Below are positions 24,548-34,300 of a DNA stretch of 35,927 nt, piece by piece. The translations under genes were made by a program, and so were the position numbers. Within the stretch, counting starts at the first letter, position 1; every line of letters begins with the position of its first letter. The notes beneath the pieces were generated by a model. It did not search any database, was not told the origin of the DNA, and saw nothing but the letters and a program-made list of their open reading frames with translations. The DNA lies in the NCBI GenBank assembly GCA_902779785.1, contig CACZDC010000012.1:1-35927 (forward strand), read 5' to 3'. Source of the stretch: an uncultured Bacteroidia bacterium (GTDB taxonomy: Bacteria > Bacteroidota > Bacteroidia > Bacteroidales > UBA932).

Positions 24548-24578
24548 GGGAAGAAACCTACTTACGTGTATATATAAT
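24548..24578 (+). promoter_or_regulatory. Candidate ECF-sigma promoter of the 24600 operon (GGG-N15-GTGTATATATAAT)
   Basis: GGG (24548-24550), in an AATTAAGGGAA context shared with the GH3 promoter, then 15 bases, then GTGTATATATAAT (24566-24578). The -10 string including the preceding C is identical over 14 bases to that of GH78. The ATG is 21 bases downstream. Confidence 0.6.
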
Positions 24579-24599
24579 GATATGCTAACTATTAGACCA

Positions 24600-27500
24600 A
24601 TGAACATATTCCGCAATCTTCTTGCCGGCCTCTCCCTTGCCGGAGCGATTCTGGCCGTATCATGCATTAAAGAAAAAGAAACCGAACTCCCTCAGGCCGC
24701 TGAAGGACAGCAAATCATCTATGCGAGCGTAACCCTCCCGGAGAAAAGCGGGACCAAACTCCTTTACGAAGAGACCAACCCTACTGACAAGAACGAAGGA
24801 TTGAAGTCCACCTGGGAAGATGGCGATTGTTTCGACGCGCTCACGAACAAGGGCAGAAACATCCACTTCGTACTGCAGAGCGGAGCCGGTCAGCAGACAG
24901 CCGTTTTTTCGGCAACCGTAGAGGAAGGTGTAATTGACGAATCCACCCAATGGTTTGCAGTTCTCGGAGCTAACGCCCAGTCATCGACCGGGACAATCTC
25001 CTGCAGCTACGAGGGGCAGGACGGCAGCCTCGCACAGCTTGGCGATTATGACTATATCATCGCCTCCGCGACCAGCGCCTCACCCGTGTTCAGTTTTTCG
25101 GGCGGCACCAGGCTTTCCTACTATCTGAGGATAAAGCTCCCCGCAGGAGTGCGTTACCTCGAGTATTGCACTACCGCGTCATGGAAAGTCAATTCCGCCG
25201 GAACTCCCACTTCAGAACTTGACGGCAATTTCGACAATGTCTCCGTCGCCGACCTCGGGCACGAGTCTGCCGCAGGGGAATACTGCTACCTTGCGATTCC
25301 CGCAATAGCTTATGGCAATCAAATTACCGAGACACAGAGGGGAGTTATCATCACCTTTATGAATGCCGGCAAGACAAAGTCCAACGGCCGGGTGATCAAT
25401 TCAAACCTGAGCACCAAAGGAGGAAAAGTAGGAACACTGGATGTTTCCTCGCTGGAACTTATCGACCGTCCGCTTCCCGGAGAGGCCATTTCACTCGGTT
25501 CCCGTGGAGTAAGTATAGAAAAAGACCCGGACACAGATTTCTGCGACAAGTACAATAATCTTAACGAATACGTATATAGTTCCATCGTCTCACCCGCCTG
25601 GGCTCCCTTCAACCTTGGTTCCAACATCAGTTCGCCAGCCGATAAGTACGATCTTTATGGAAGCTACTTCATGTGGGGGGAAATAGCCCCCAGGACTTCT
25701 TTCTCCTCTTCTGAATGGACCTACGATGGCAACCATACCGTCGGAGGTGTAGAGAACTTCCCTTCCACACAGATCGGCTATTTCAGCTTATACTCGGTTT
25801 CTAACAGTACCTCCAACGGCACCATGAAACTCCAGCATATTTCCGGAACTAAGTACGACGCAGCCCGCGTCCGCTGGGGACACGACTGGAGGATGCCCAC
25901 CATTGAAGAACTTGTAAGCCTTACCGGCAGCACGGTCAACATAGACTCAAGTTCTTCTGCCGAAGAAACCACAGGAAGCGGGCTTCGTACTCAGATTGTG
26001 ATTGGAGATTACTATGGCACCGGAATAAGTGTCAAAGGTCGCAAATTCACGGATGGTTCCAATACCGTATTCTTCCCGTTTGGCGGAATCTACAGCACCA
26101 GTGCCAATTATGAGTACTCTCGCGGCTTCTACTGGAGCGACACACGGATGAGGGCGACGCCCGATTACAGCGGGCTCACCAATTCTGCCTTACGTTTCGA
26201 AATGACCAACGGCGGCATCAATTACGGTAGGAACAGCGGCCCTGAAACCCGGATGTATTATGGCCTCAGCATCCGTCCGGTACGCAATATTATAGAGATG
26301 AAATCCTCTGGATCTACCTCTCCTTCCCTCTGGGAGGACTGTGGCGAGAGCACAATCAATCCGACCTCCAACCTTTGGGGCGTGATAAAGGATACGGACA
26401 ACAATCCAATCCCCGGCGTCACTGTCTCAGACGGATACAGTTGCGTAAGAACCGACATCAACGGCACCTATCAGATGCAGGCCGATTCCAGGGCACGTAC
26501 AGTCAACGTAACCATCCCCGCCGGATATGAAATCCCCATTGACGGCAACGGCCGCCCTGCTTTCTTCCAGTATGTGACCATTCCTTCCACCGGTAACATC
26601 CAGAAGGACTTCACGCTCACCAAACGTTCGAGCATTCCCAGCAGGTTCACAATCCTTGCCATTGCCGATGCCCACGTGCAGACCAGCGCACAGCTCACGA
26701 AGTTCCAGACTGCAATCTACGATATCGAGGAAACGGCCACCACACTCAAGACCTCTGGAATTCCCGTTGGCGACGGCGGCGATGCAGGTGAAGTTATTGC
26801 AATTGCCCTCGGAGACCAGCTGTCCGACAAAATGTCGATGGCATCCGACGTGGTGACAAAGTTCTCCAGCCTGAGCGTCCCCGTGTTCTACGTCATCGGC
26901 AACCACGACCATGATTCGTCACAGGACAGCGATTATGACTCCGAAACTGCCTTCGTCAATGCATTCGGTCCCACGAACTATTCCTTCGACATCGGTAATA
27001 CCCACGTTATTGTTATGGACGACATTGTACGCCGAAGCGGCAACACCGACAGAGGCGACGGATATTACAGCATCAATTACGGCGAAGGATTCACCCAGGA
27101 GCAGGTTGACTGGCTTCAGGCAGATATTGCAAAGGTTAACGGATCCAAGACAAAAGTGGCGGTATTCTGCACCCACGCCCCGCTGAACAAGGCATCCGGC
27201 GGCGACAGCGGCACCCAGAATGCCGTGATGAGCGCCCTGAAGAACAACTTCTACAACGTGCACGTTTTCTCCGGCCACACTCACGCCATCAACAACAACC
27301 TCTACGCAGGCTGGTCCGCCAAAAGCGGACGGCAGATGTACGAGCACACGCTGCAAACGCTGTCCGGATACTTCTGGGATGCGGACATTGCCTATGACAT
27401 CGGTTCCCCTGCAGGTTACGGAGTGTTCACTTTCGGCAGCGACGACCTCTACGCAGAGTATAACAAGGTCACGAAAGAGGAACCCACGTTCCAGTTCCGC

Positions 27501-27920
27501 ACCTACAACGGCGGCGAAACTTATACCCGCAGCGGAAAGTCTTACAGCTGGGACAGCAGCGTAAGCGGGAAATACGTAGTACGCTTACCCGACGCCGGAG
27601 ACCCGGACGACAGCGAAGACTACTGGAGAGTATATCTAACGAAGGGTGGCACCACCACTGAACTGACCAGGGTGTCAACTGCCATCAACGATCGCGCGGC
27701 CCACTGCTATATTGCAAAAACGTTCGACAACGCGCATGGCGGCGCAGGTGAAGACACAGACCAGTTCTGGTATTCCTCCGCTTCTTTTGCCAGCAGCGGA
27801 TATACCATCACTGCAGTTCACCACATGAAGAGCGGCTGGGAAGCCACTTACACCGGCAAGCACTATGTTGGCAACAACACATTCAAGGGCTTTGCCTACG
27901 GCGAAAGGTATAACGAATAA
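24600..27920 (+). CDS. Surface lipoprotein: fimbrillin-like + FISUMP + calcineurin-like metallophosphoesterase (paralogue D)
   Basis: This protein of 1106 residues shares the whole plan of paralogue B, on the other strand. The lipoprotein signal is MNIFRNLLAGLSLAGAILAV then SC (Cys22). The fimbrillin-like region covers about 35-310 (STWEDGDCFDALTNKG, CSYEGQDGSLAQLGDYDYII). The FISUMP-like module includes WAPFNLG near 334, YFMWGEIAP, YDAARVRWGHDWRMP (Trp at 430) and LSIRPVRN near 560. MetallophosN covers about 595-670 and the phosphoesterase about 680-905, with DAH at 690, GDQLSD, GNHDHD at 767, FCTHAP and GHTH at 892. A MetallophosC-like end follows. The frame stays open upstream to 24357, but that part is antisense to the 43-codon ORF and crosses the promoter; the lipobox fixes the start at 24600. 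It heads a four-gene operon, and the next ATG is 11 bases after its stop. Confidence 0.88.
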   Translation: MNIFRNLLAGLSLAGAILAVSCIKEKETELPQAAEGQQIIYASVTLPEKSGTKLLYEETNPTDKNEGLKSTWEDGDCFDALTNKGRNIHFVLQSGAGQQTAVFSATVEEGVIDESTQWFAVLGANAQSSTGTISCSYEGQDGSLAQLGDYDYIIASATSASPVFSFSGGTRLSYYLRIKLPAGVRYLEYCTTASWKVNSAGTPTSELDGNFDNVSVADLGHESAAGEYCYLAIPAIAYGNQITETQRGVIITFMNAGKTKSNGRVINSNLSTKGGKVGTLDVSSLELIDRPLPGEAISLGSRGVSIEKDPDTDFCDKYNNLNEYVYSSIVSPAWAPFNLGSNISSPADKYDLYGSYFMWGEIAPRTSFSSSEWTYDGNHTVGGVENFPSTQIGYFSLYSVSNSTSNGTMKLQHISGTKYDAARVRWGHDWRMPTIEELVSLTGSTVNIDSSSSAEETTGSGLRTQIVIGDYYGTGISVKGRKFTDGSNTVFFPFGGIYSTSANYEYSRGFYWSDTRMRATPDYSGLTNSALRFEMTNGGINYGRNSGPETRMYYGLSIRPVRNIIEMKSSGSTSPSLWEDCGESTINPTSNLWGVIKDTDNNPIPGVTVSDGYSCVRTDINGTYQMQADSRARTVNVTIPAGYEIPIDGNGRPAFFQYVTIPSTGNIQKDFTLTKRSSIPSRFTILAIADAHVQTSAQLTKFQTAIYDIEETATTLKTSGIPVGDGGDAGEVIAIALGDQLSDKMSMASDVVTKFSSLSVPVFYVIGNHDHDSSQDSDYDSETAFVNAFGPTNYSFDIGNTHVIVMDDIVRRSGNTDRGDGYYSINYGEGFTQEQVDWLQADIAKVNGSKTKVAVFCTHAPLNKASGGDSGTQNAVMSALKNNFYNVHVFSGHTHAINNNLYAGWSAKSGRQMYEHTLQTLSGYFWDADIAYDIGSPAGYGVFTFGSDDLYAEYNKVTKEEPTFQFRTYNGGETYTRSGKSYSWDSSVSGKYVVRLPDAGDPDDSEDYWRVYLTKGGTTTELTRVSTAINDRAAHCYIAKTFDNAHGGAGEDTDQFWYSSASFASSGYTITAVHHMKSGWEATYTGKHYVGNNTFKGFAYGERYNE

Positions 27921-27931
27921 GCCTCCGGCCT

Positions 27932-29470
27932 ATGCTGAAATTGCTGTTTCTGATACTGGCCATCCCGCTTTCCGGAATCGTTACCAATGAGCGTAGCGGT
28001 AAAGGAATCGAAGGGGTGGTCGTATCGGATGGGTACAGCTGCACCCTGACCGATGCTTCCGGCCGTTACACTCTGGAGGCCGACTCGCTCGCGAGGACGG
28101 TCAGCATCACCGTCCCGGCAGAATATGAGATTCCGCTCGGAGCCGACGGCGCCCCCGCTTTCTTCAAATACATAAGCAGCGGAAGTCTGGATTTCAGCCT
28201 CAGGCCGCGAAAGAAGGTTTCGGACAAGTTCACGCTCGTGGCCGTGACGGACGCCCATTTCAGCCATACCGACAGCCATGAAAGGTTCAGCTCCGAGAGC
28301 ATCCCGGACATTCAGAAAACCATCAATCTGCATTCTGCTTCCGGACCGGTCATAGGTATAGCCCTCGGCGACCAGCTCTCGGACAGGATGGAGGCCGCTC
28401 CCCTGGTGAAACCGCTATACAACAGCCTCAAGGCTTCCGGGAAGACCATGCCCCTGTTCTACTGCATAGGGAACCATGACCACGACAACACCGGCGGCAA
28501 GAGCGAATATGCCGTTACGGAACATTTCGTACGCAATTTCGGGCCGCTGGACTATTCCTTCGACATGGGCAGGGTCCATTTTGTGGTGATGGACGACATC
28601 CTGTACAAAGGCACGCAGAGGGACGGAGTCAAGATCGCCTACAACTGCGGCCTGAGCGACGCCCAGCTGGAATGGCTCAAGCAGGACCTGTCGCTGGTGA
28701 AAGACAAGAAGGACAAGGCCGTGGTCTTCTGCATCCATGCCCCGCTCTTCGGAAGATTCCTGCATAAAGACGAGGTGAAGGCCCTTCTCGGGGAGTTCAA
28801 CGAGGCCCATATCCTTTCCGGCCACGAGCACAATATCAACAATATCCGCCTCGGCGAAACCGTCTGGGAACATAACCTGCAGTCTATAGGCGGAGCATGG
28901 TGGTTCAGCAATCTCTCCCCCAGCGGCTGTCCGGTCGGATACGGCGTATTCACTTTCAATGGCGGGCAGCTGTGGGAAGAATACAACAAGGCCACAACCG
29001 AAGCGAGCGACTTCCAGTTGAGGATTTACAACGGGGATGACCATTATAACGCCTGGACGGCATACGCTCTCGGCGCCCCGAAACGCTTCAACACCTACTC
29101 CTGGCCGGAAGACTTGAAAGGCCATTTTGTAGTCCGCGTATGGGACGGCACGAAGGACTGGGAAGTCTATTTTATCCAGAACGGAGTCGAGACGCCCATG
29201 GAGCAAACCAAGGTTAAATTCTTCGACGCGGCCACGGCCGGCTACATGGTCGACATATGCGGAGCGCCCTTTGGCGGAAGCCGGGTTTATAAAGGCACAT
29301 TGGACACTTTCTGGACCATCAAGGCCCCTTCCGGAGATCCGGCGTCGGAGAAAGATTGGGAAATAGTCGCCGTCCACAAGATGCCTTCCGGGAAGAAAGA
29401 ATACTATCGCAGCAAGGTCCTGATGCGGGATTATCTCGGATTCGCGACCGGAACTCATTATCTAAGGTAA
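27932..29470 (+). CDS. Secreted calcineurin-like metallophosphoesterase (stand-alone)
   Basis: This 512-residue protein is close in sequence to the C-terminal half of paralogues B and D but has no FISUMP part. A short signal peptide (MLKLLFLILAIPLSG) runs straight into the Ig-like MetallophosN domain (about 14-95, TNERSGKGIEGVVVSDGYSC). The phosphoesterase domain (about 100-310) has DAH at 107, GDQLSD, GNHDHD at 180, FCIHAP and GHEH at 297, a complete two-metal site. The MetallophosC-like domain covers about 330-510. It has no lipobox Cys and is probably periplasmic. It could take over from the surface fusions by dephosphorylating imported oligosaccharides; that is inference. It lies one base ahead of the heparinase-like gene. 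Confidence 0.9.
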   Translation: MLKLLFLILAIPLSGIVTNERSGKGIEGVVVSDGYSCTLTDASGRYTLEADSLARTVSITVPAEYEIPLGADGAPAFFKYISSGSLDFSLRPRKKVSDKFTLVAVTDAHFSHTDSHERFSSESIPDIQKTINLHSASGPVIGIALGDQLSDRMEAAPLVKPLYNSLKASGKTMPLFYCIGNHDHDNTGGKSEYAVTEHFVRNFGPLDYSFDMGRVHFVVMDDILYKGTQRDGVKIAYNCGLSDAQLEWLKQDLSLVKDKKDKAVVFCIHAPLFGRFLHKDEVKALLGEFNEAHILSGHEHNINNIRLGETVWEHNLQSIGGAWWFSNLSPSGCPVGYGVFTFNGGQLWEEYNKATTEASDFQLRIYNGDDHYNAWTAYALGAPKRFNTYSWPEDLKGHFVVRVWDGTKDWEVYFIQNGVETPMEQTKVKFFDAATAGYMVDICGAPFGGSRVYKGTLDTFWTIKAPSGDPASEKDWEIVAVHKMPSGKKEYYRSKVLMRDYLGFATGTHYLR

Positions 29471-29471
29471 T

Positions 29472-31373
29472 ATGGCCAGATTCTGCCTCACCCTTATCCT
29501 TGCCCTCCTGCCACTGGTGACGGAAGGGCAGATTCTTTATAATTCCATTGCCGGCAAAGACCTTGGGTCCATGCTTGTCACCGGCCAAAAATGGGTCCCC
29601 TATCCGGACTACCGGGACAGGGAAGGCTGGGACGCAATGCTTGGGGAATATAAGGACGGCCTTATCAGCGCAGGTGAGCAGTATCTTGATTTTGACTGGC
29701 TGGTAGTCCGCGCCACAGATTATCTGGACTATAAGCGAAGCGGCAACCGCTATACTCAGGAAAGCCGTCTCCGAAAGAACGCCGATGCCCTGAGCTGCCT
29801 TATGGTGGCGGAGCTCGCCGAAGGGAAGGGACGTTTCATGGACGACATAATTAACGGAGCCTTCCTTTTCTGCGAATATACTTCATGGGCAGTATCCCAC
29901 CATCTGGCAAGTTTCCAGAAAGTCCGGAGCCCGATTCCGGATTACAAAGAAGACATCCTGGCCCTCTATCAGGGCAATTTCTCGCAGATGCTTTCATGGG
30001 TATGGTATTTCTTCCATAAAGAGTTTGACAAGGAAGACCCCGGCATTTCGGAAAGGTTGCGCCATGAAATCGAAAAACGTGAGCTGACGCCTTTCCTCGA
30101 ACGGAATGATTTCGACTGGATGGGCTTCAAGGACCATATCCGGCCAAACAATTGGAATCCATGGTGCAACTCCAACGCGCTGATCTGCTTTATGCTGATG
30201 GAAAATGATCCGGGCAGGCTTGAGGCGGCCCTGCGCAAATGCATTGCATCCCTGGACAAGTACCTCTCCAGCCTGCCCTCGGACGGAGGCTGCGACGAAG
30301 GGCCTGTTTACTGGTATTCTTCGGCCGGTAACCTGCTCTGCTGCCTGGAATGCCTCTCTCTTATCACAGGGGGGCAAATCAATTTCTACGACAATGCCTT
30401 TGTCAGAAGCTTCGGCGATTTTATAGTCGATGCAAACATCCAGGGTGACTGGCAGGCCAATTTCTCCGATTCCGCCCCTGTGGACAAGGTCGGGGCTGCA
30501 ACCCTCTTCCGATATTCGGAAATGAGCGGGAGCAGGAAAATGTATAATTTCGCCGTCCATTGTTTCAAGACTGACGGAGAAGATCCCGTCGATGCCAACT
30601 GGACCACATTTTACCGTGCAATGCAGAATCTACGGGCCTGTTCCAGGATGAAAGGCCTGGAAGACACTCCCTTCAAGCCTTCGGACTTTGCGTGGTACCC
30701 CGTCACCGAACTCTGCTTCATGCGCTCCGGGAAAGGCTACCTCGCCGTCAAGGGCGGCCACAACCACGAACGCCACAACCATAATGACGTCGGTTCCTGC
30801 ATCTATTTCTACGACGGAAAACCGGTACTTATAGATGCCGGACCGGCCACCTACAATTCCAGAACCTTCGACAAGCGCTACCGCTACAAAATGTGGAACA
30901 TGTCCAGCAACTACCATAATGTTCCGCAGATCAACGGGTTCGCGCAGGAATATGGCTATGAATTCAAGGCTCGGGGGACACGCGCTGACAGCAAGGCGAA
31001 ACGTTTTGTCACGGATATTGCCGCTGCTTATCCGGATTCGACCGGAGTGGCCTCATGGAAACTGGACTACAGCCTTAAAAAGGACGGCTCGCTTTCACTG
31101 AACGAGACTTTCAAGTTGAAAAATTCCGCCTCAACAGCGCTTCATTTCCTGCTTCCAACGGCTCCTGACCTGTCTAAGCCGGGACGGATCGGACTCAATG
31201 CCGGATTGACGCTCCGGTATGACGAGAAGGCCCTTTCGGCCAGCTGTGAGGAGATTCCTGTCAGCGGAACAGGCATAGGCTGGGAACAATTCGGCCCGTC
31301 ACTCTGGCGCATCACCCTCAGGTCCAGGGGAGCAGCGTCAAAGGGATCTTACCGCCTGAAAATAGGAAAATAA
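29472..31373 (+). CDS. Heparinase II/III-family protein, candidate polysaccharide lyase
   Basis: This 633-residue protein has a signal peptide (MARFCLTLILALLPLVTEG, Q). An alpha/alpha toroid (about 30-360) contains RPNNWNPWCNSNAL near 224 and the DEGPVYWYSSAGN segment near 276. The C-terminal beta-sandwich (about 385-630) contains the family's signature GGHNHERHNHNDVGSCIYFY near 429, DAGPATYNSRTF and NMSSNYHNVPQINGFAQ. Heparinase II/III-like proteins (families PL12, 15, 17, 21 and 33 among others) cleave uronic-acid-containing polysaccharides by beta-elimination, leaving an unsaturated uronate at the new non-reducing end. The next gene's GH88 module would remove exactly that residue, which supports lyase activity. 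The specific PL family and polymer cannot be told by eye. Confidence 0.85.
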   Translation: MARFCLTLILALLPLVTEGQILYNSIAGKDLGSMLVTGQKWVPYPDYRDREGWDAMLGEYKDGLISAGEQYLDFDWLVVRATDYLDYKRSGNRYTQESRLRKNADALSCLMVAELAEGKGRFMDDIINGAFLFCEYTSWAVSHHLASFQKVRSPIPDYKEDILALYQGNFSQMLSWVWYFFHKEFDKEDPGISERLRHEIEKRELTPFLERNDFDWMGFKDHIRPNNWNPWCNSNALICFMLMENDPGRLEAALRKCIASLDKYLSSLPSDGGCDEGPVYWYSSAGNLLCCLECLSLITGGQINFYDNAFVRSFGDFIVDANIQGDWQANFSDSAPVDKVGAATLFRYSEMSGSRKMYNFAVHCFKTDGEDPVDANWTTFYRAMQNLRACSRMKGLEDTPFKPSDFAWYPVTELCFMRSGKGYLAVKGGHNHERHNHNDVGSCIYFYDGKPVLIDAGPATYNSRTFDKRYRYKMWNMSSNYHNVPQINGFAQEYGYEFKARGTRADSKAKRFVTDIAAAYPDSTGVASWKLDYSLKKDGSLSLNETFKLKNSASTALHFLLPTAPDLSKPGRIGLNAGLTLRYDEKALSASCEEIPVSGTGIGWEQFGPSLWRITLRSRGAASKGSYRLKIGK

Positions 31374-31379
31374 CACGCG

Positions 31380-34300
31380 ATGAAACGCCTTCTATTTATA
31401 CTACTGCCTCTGGCACTTGCCGCCTGCAGCCAGGCTGAGCTTGGCAATATAGCCCTGAACAGGACGGCTGTGGCCTCTTCAAATTACGACTATAATCTTA
31501 CCGCCCAGCTTGCAACTGACGGTATTGTCCACGAAGGTGAGCCGGCTTTTATCGAGGTCAGCTCGTCCGACGGGCCAGTGAGCAGGGTGGAGAGGGAGAA
31601 TGCCCTGGACGGGGACAGGAATTCCCGCAACATAATTACCGGGCAAAGCGGATGGCTGGAATGGCGTTTCCATGGATATGAAGTCCTTGCCGACAAGGCC
31701 GAAGTTCTATATCAGGAAGCGTTGAAAGGAGGACGCGGAGGCCCAGAGCATAAAGTGTCCGTCCCGCTGTCGGTGCAGGAGGACGGAGCCCTGCGCCTGG
31801 ACATGGACTTTCCCCACGAGGGCCGCTGGAGAGTAAAAAGCGTGGATTTCTACCAGGACGGAGTTTCCCTCGGAAACCTCCTTCCCTCTGAGCATTTTAC
31901 CAGTGCCTGGAAAAGCGACGAAGGGCAGGAGCAATGGATCAGCGTGGATCTCGGCAGCATCAGGAAGGTCTGTGAGGTAAAGCCGCACTGGATAGACGCT
32001 CCGGAACATTGGACGGTGGAGGCGTCAAAGGACGGAAGCAATTGGAAAGCCTTCAGCAAGGGCCGCTGGCGCTATGTCAGGCTGCTCATTCAGGGACCGG
32101 CCTGCCTTACGGAACTGGAGGTAATGGGCCCGGAAAAGAAAGAGCCATCGGAAAAGATCTGGAAGATCGTGCGGGCCTCCGAGGTCCATGCCGACGGCGC
32201 GGCCATGTCTTCCCCCGGATTCGACGACAGCAGCTGGCTTCCGGCCACAGTCCCCGGGACCGTGCTTGCCAATTATATCCGCGCCGGAGCCGTTCCTGAC
32301 CCCGCATTCGGCGACAATTGGAGCCAGATTTCCGATTCTTTCTTCAACAGCGACTTCTGGTACAGGTTGGAGTTCGACTGGGCTCCGGGAGGAAAACGAA
32401 CTTTCATAGATTTCGACGGAATCAACTGGAAAGCGGACATTTGGCTGAACGGGAGCAAACTGGGCCGGATCGAGGGCGCATTCATGCGCGGGCATTTCGA
32501 TGCTTCCGCGCTGCTGAAGGAAGGCCGCAACGCCCTGGCAGTTAGGGTTGAGCGCAATGCCCATCCCGGCGCGGTCAAGGAAAAGACGGCCAGATGGACA
32601 GGATACAACGGCGGCGTACTAGGAGCCGACAATCCGACTTTCCACGCTAGCATCGGCTGGGACTGGATGACAACGGTGCGGGGACGCAACTGCGGCATCT
32701 GGAACGATGTGCGCATGGTCGAAAAAGGGCTGGCGGAAGTGTCTGATCCAATGATCGTTTCAAAAATCGGACAGGACGGGAGCGCCAGCATGGAGGCGTC
32801 CGTGGTGGTTAGTGGCTGTAGAGGAGGAAAGGTGGAAGTGGAAGGATGGATAGGCGACATACATTTCAGCAAGGAGGTCGGAGAGGATGGAGCGGCCGTC
32901 TTTTCTCCGGAAGATTTTCCTCAGCTGAAAGACAGGAAAATGGAGCTCTGGTGGCCTGTAGGCTATGGCGAACCAAAGCTTTACGATGCCGGTTTTGCAG
33001 TAAAAGTGGATGATGTTGTCTCCGATTCCCTGCATTTCAAGGCGGGTGTCCGTGAGATGAGCTGGGACAGTTCCGACGGGGCGCTCAAGCTTTATGTCAA
33101 TGGCCGGAGGTTTATCCCTCAGGGCGGCAACTGGGGCTTCTCCGAGCAGAACCTAATCTTCGGTGCACGCGAATATGACATAGCCCTGAACTACCACCGC
33201 CAGATGGGCATGAATATGATACGGAACTGGGTGGGGCAGGTCGCCGACGAAGAGTTCTACGAGGCCTGCGACCGCTACGGAGTGATGGTCTGGCAGGATT
33301 TCTGGCTGGCCAACCCGGGCGACGGGCCTAATCCGGACGACGAAGGGATGTTCCTTGCCAACGCCACGGACTGGGTAAGCAGAATCAGGCAGCACCCCTG
33401 CCTCGCACTCTACTGCGGACGAAACGAAGGCGATCCGCCGGCATCTCTGGACAAGGCCCTTCGCGAAGATGTGGTGGCGAGGCTTCATCCGGGAATGCTC
33501 TATATCTCCAATTCGGCGGATGGGATCGTGAGCGGCCATGGACCATACAAAGCCATGCCGACGGCTTATTATTTCGGTGACCAGAGCGGAAAACTGCATT
33601 CCGAAAGGGGCCTTCCGAATGTCGTCACCTGGGAGAGCCTTCAGCGGATGATGGGACCTCAGGACCGCTGGCCACAGGGCGAGATGTGGGGCAAGCATGA
33701 TTTCACCACTGACGGAGCCCAGAGCGTAAAGACTTATAACGGTATCATTGAAGAAAACCTCGGCAAGGCATACTCGGCCGAGGAGTTCTGCCACCTCTCC
33801 CAGTGGCTCAATTACGAGGGTTGCAGGGCCATTTTCGAATCAGCCAACGCGGCCGGGCGCAATGGCGTCCTCCTTTGGATGAGCCACTCCAGCTGGCCCT
33901 CACTCGTGTACTGCACCTATGACTACTGGTTCGAGCCAACGGGAGCGTTTTTCGGGAGCAAGAAGGGCTGCGAGCCGCTTCATATCCAATACAACGCCCT
34001 GACCGGAGAGGTCGAAATGGTCAATCTCTGCTGCGGCCTGAAGTACGGACTAAAGGCGGCGCTGGACGTTTACAATTATATGGGAGAACATATCGGAAGC
34101 CAAGCTCTTATACTTGACAGCCCGGATGATTCCACTATCTCCTGTTTCCGTGCCTATCTGCCGGAGGAAGAGCCAATCTGCCTTTTGAAACTCCAGCTGC
34201 TTGACGCTGACGGCAAGGTGCTTTCGGAGAACTTCTACATGGTTCCGGGACCGGATGCCGTAGCCAGCCCCTTCGGAGGCCTCAAACTCCTGAGGACCCT

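Noticed and set aside
24357-24599. Upstream extension of paralogue D by 81 codons
   Set aside because: The extension runs antisense through the 43-codon ORF, across the divergent promoter gap, and would bury the lipoprotein signal peptide that starts at 24600.
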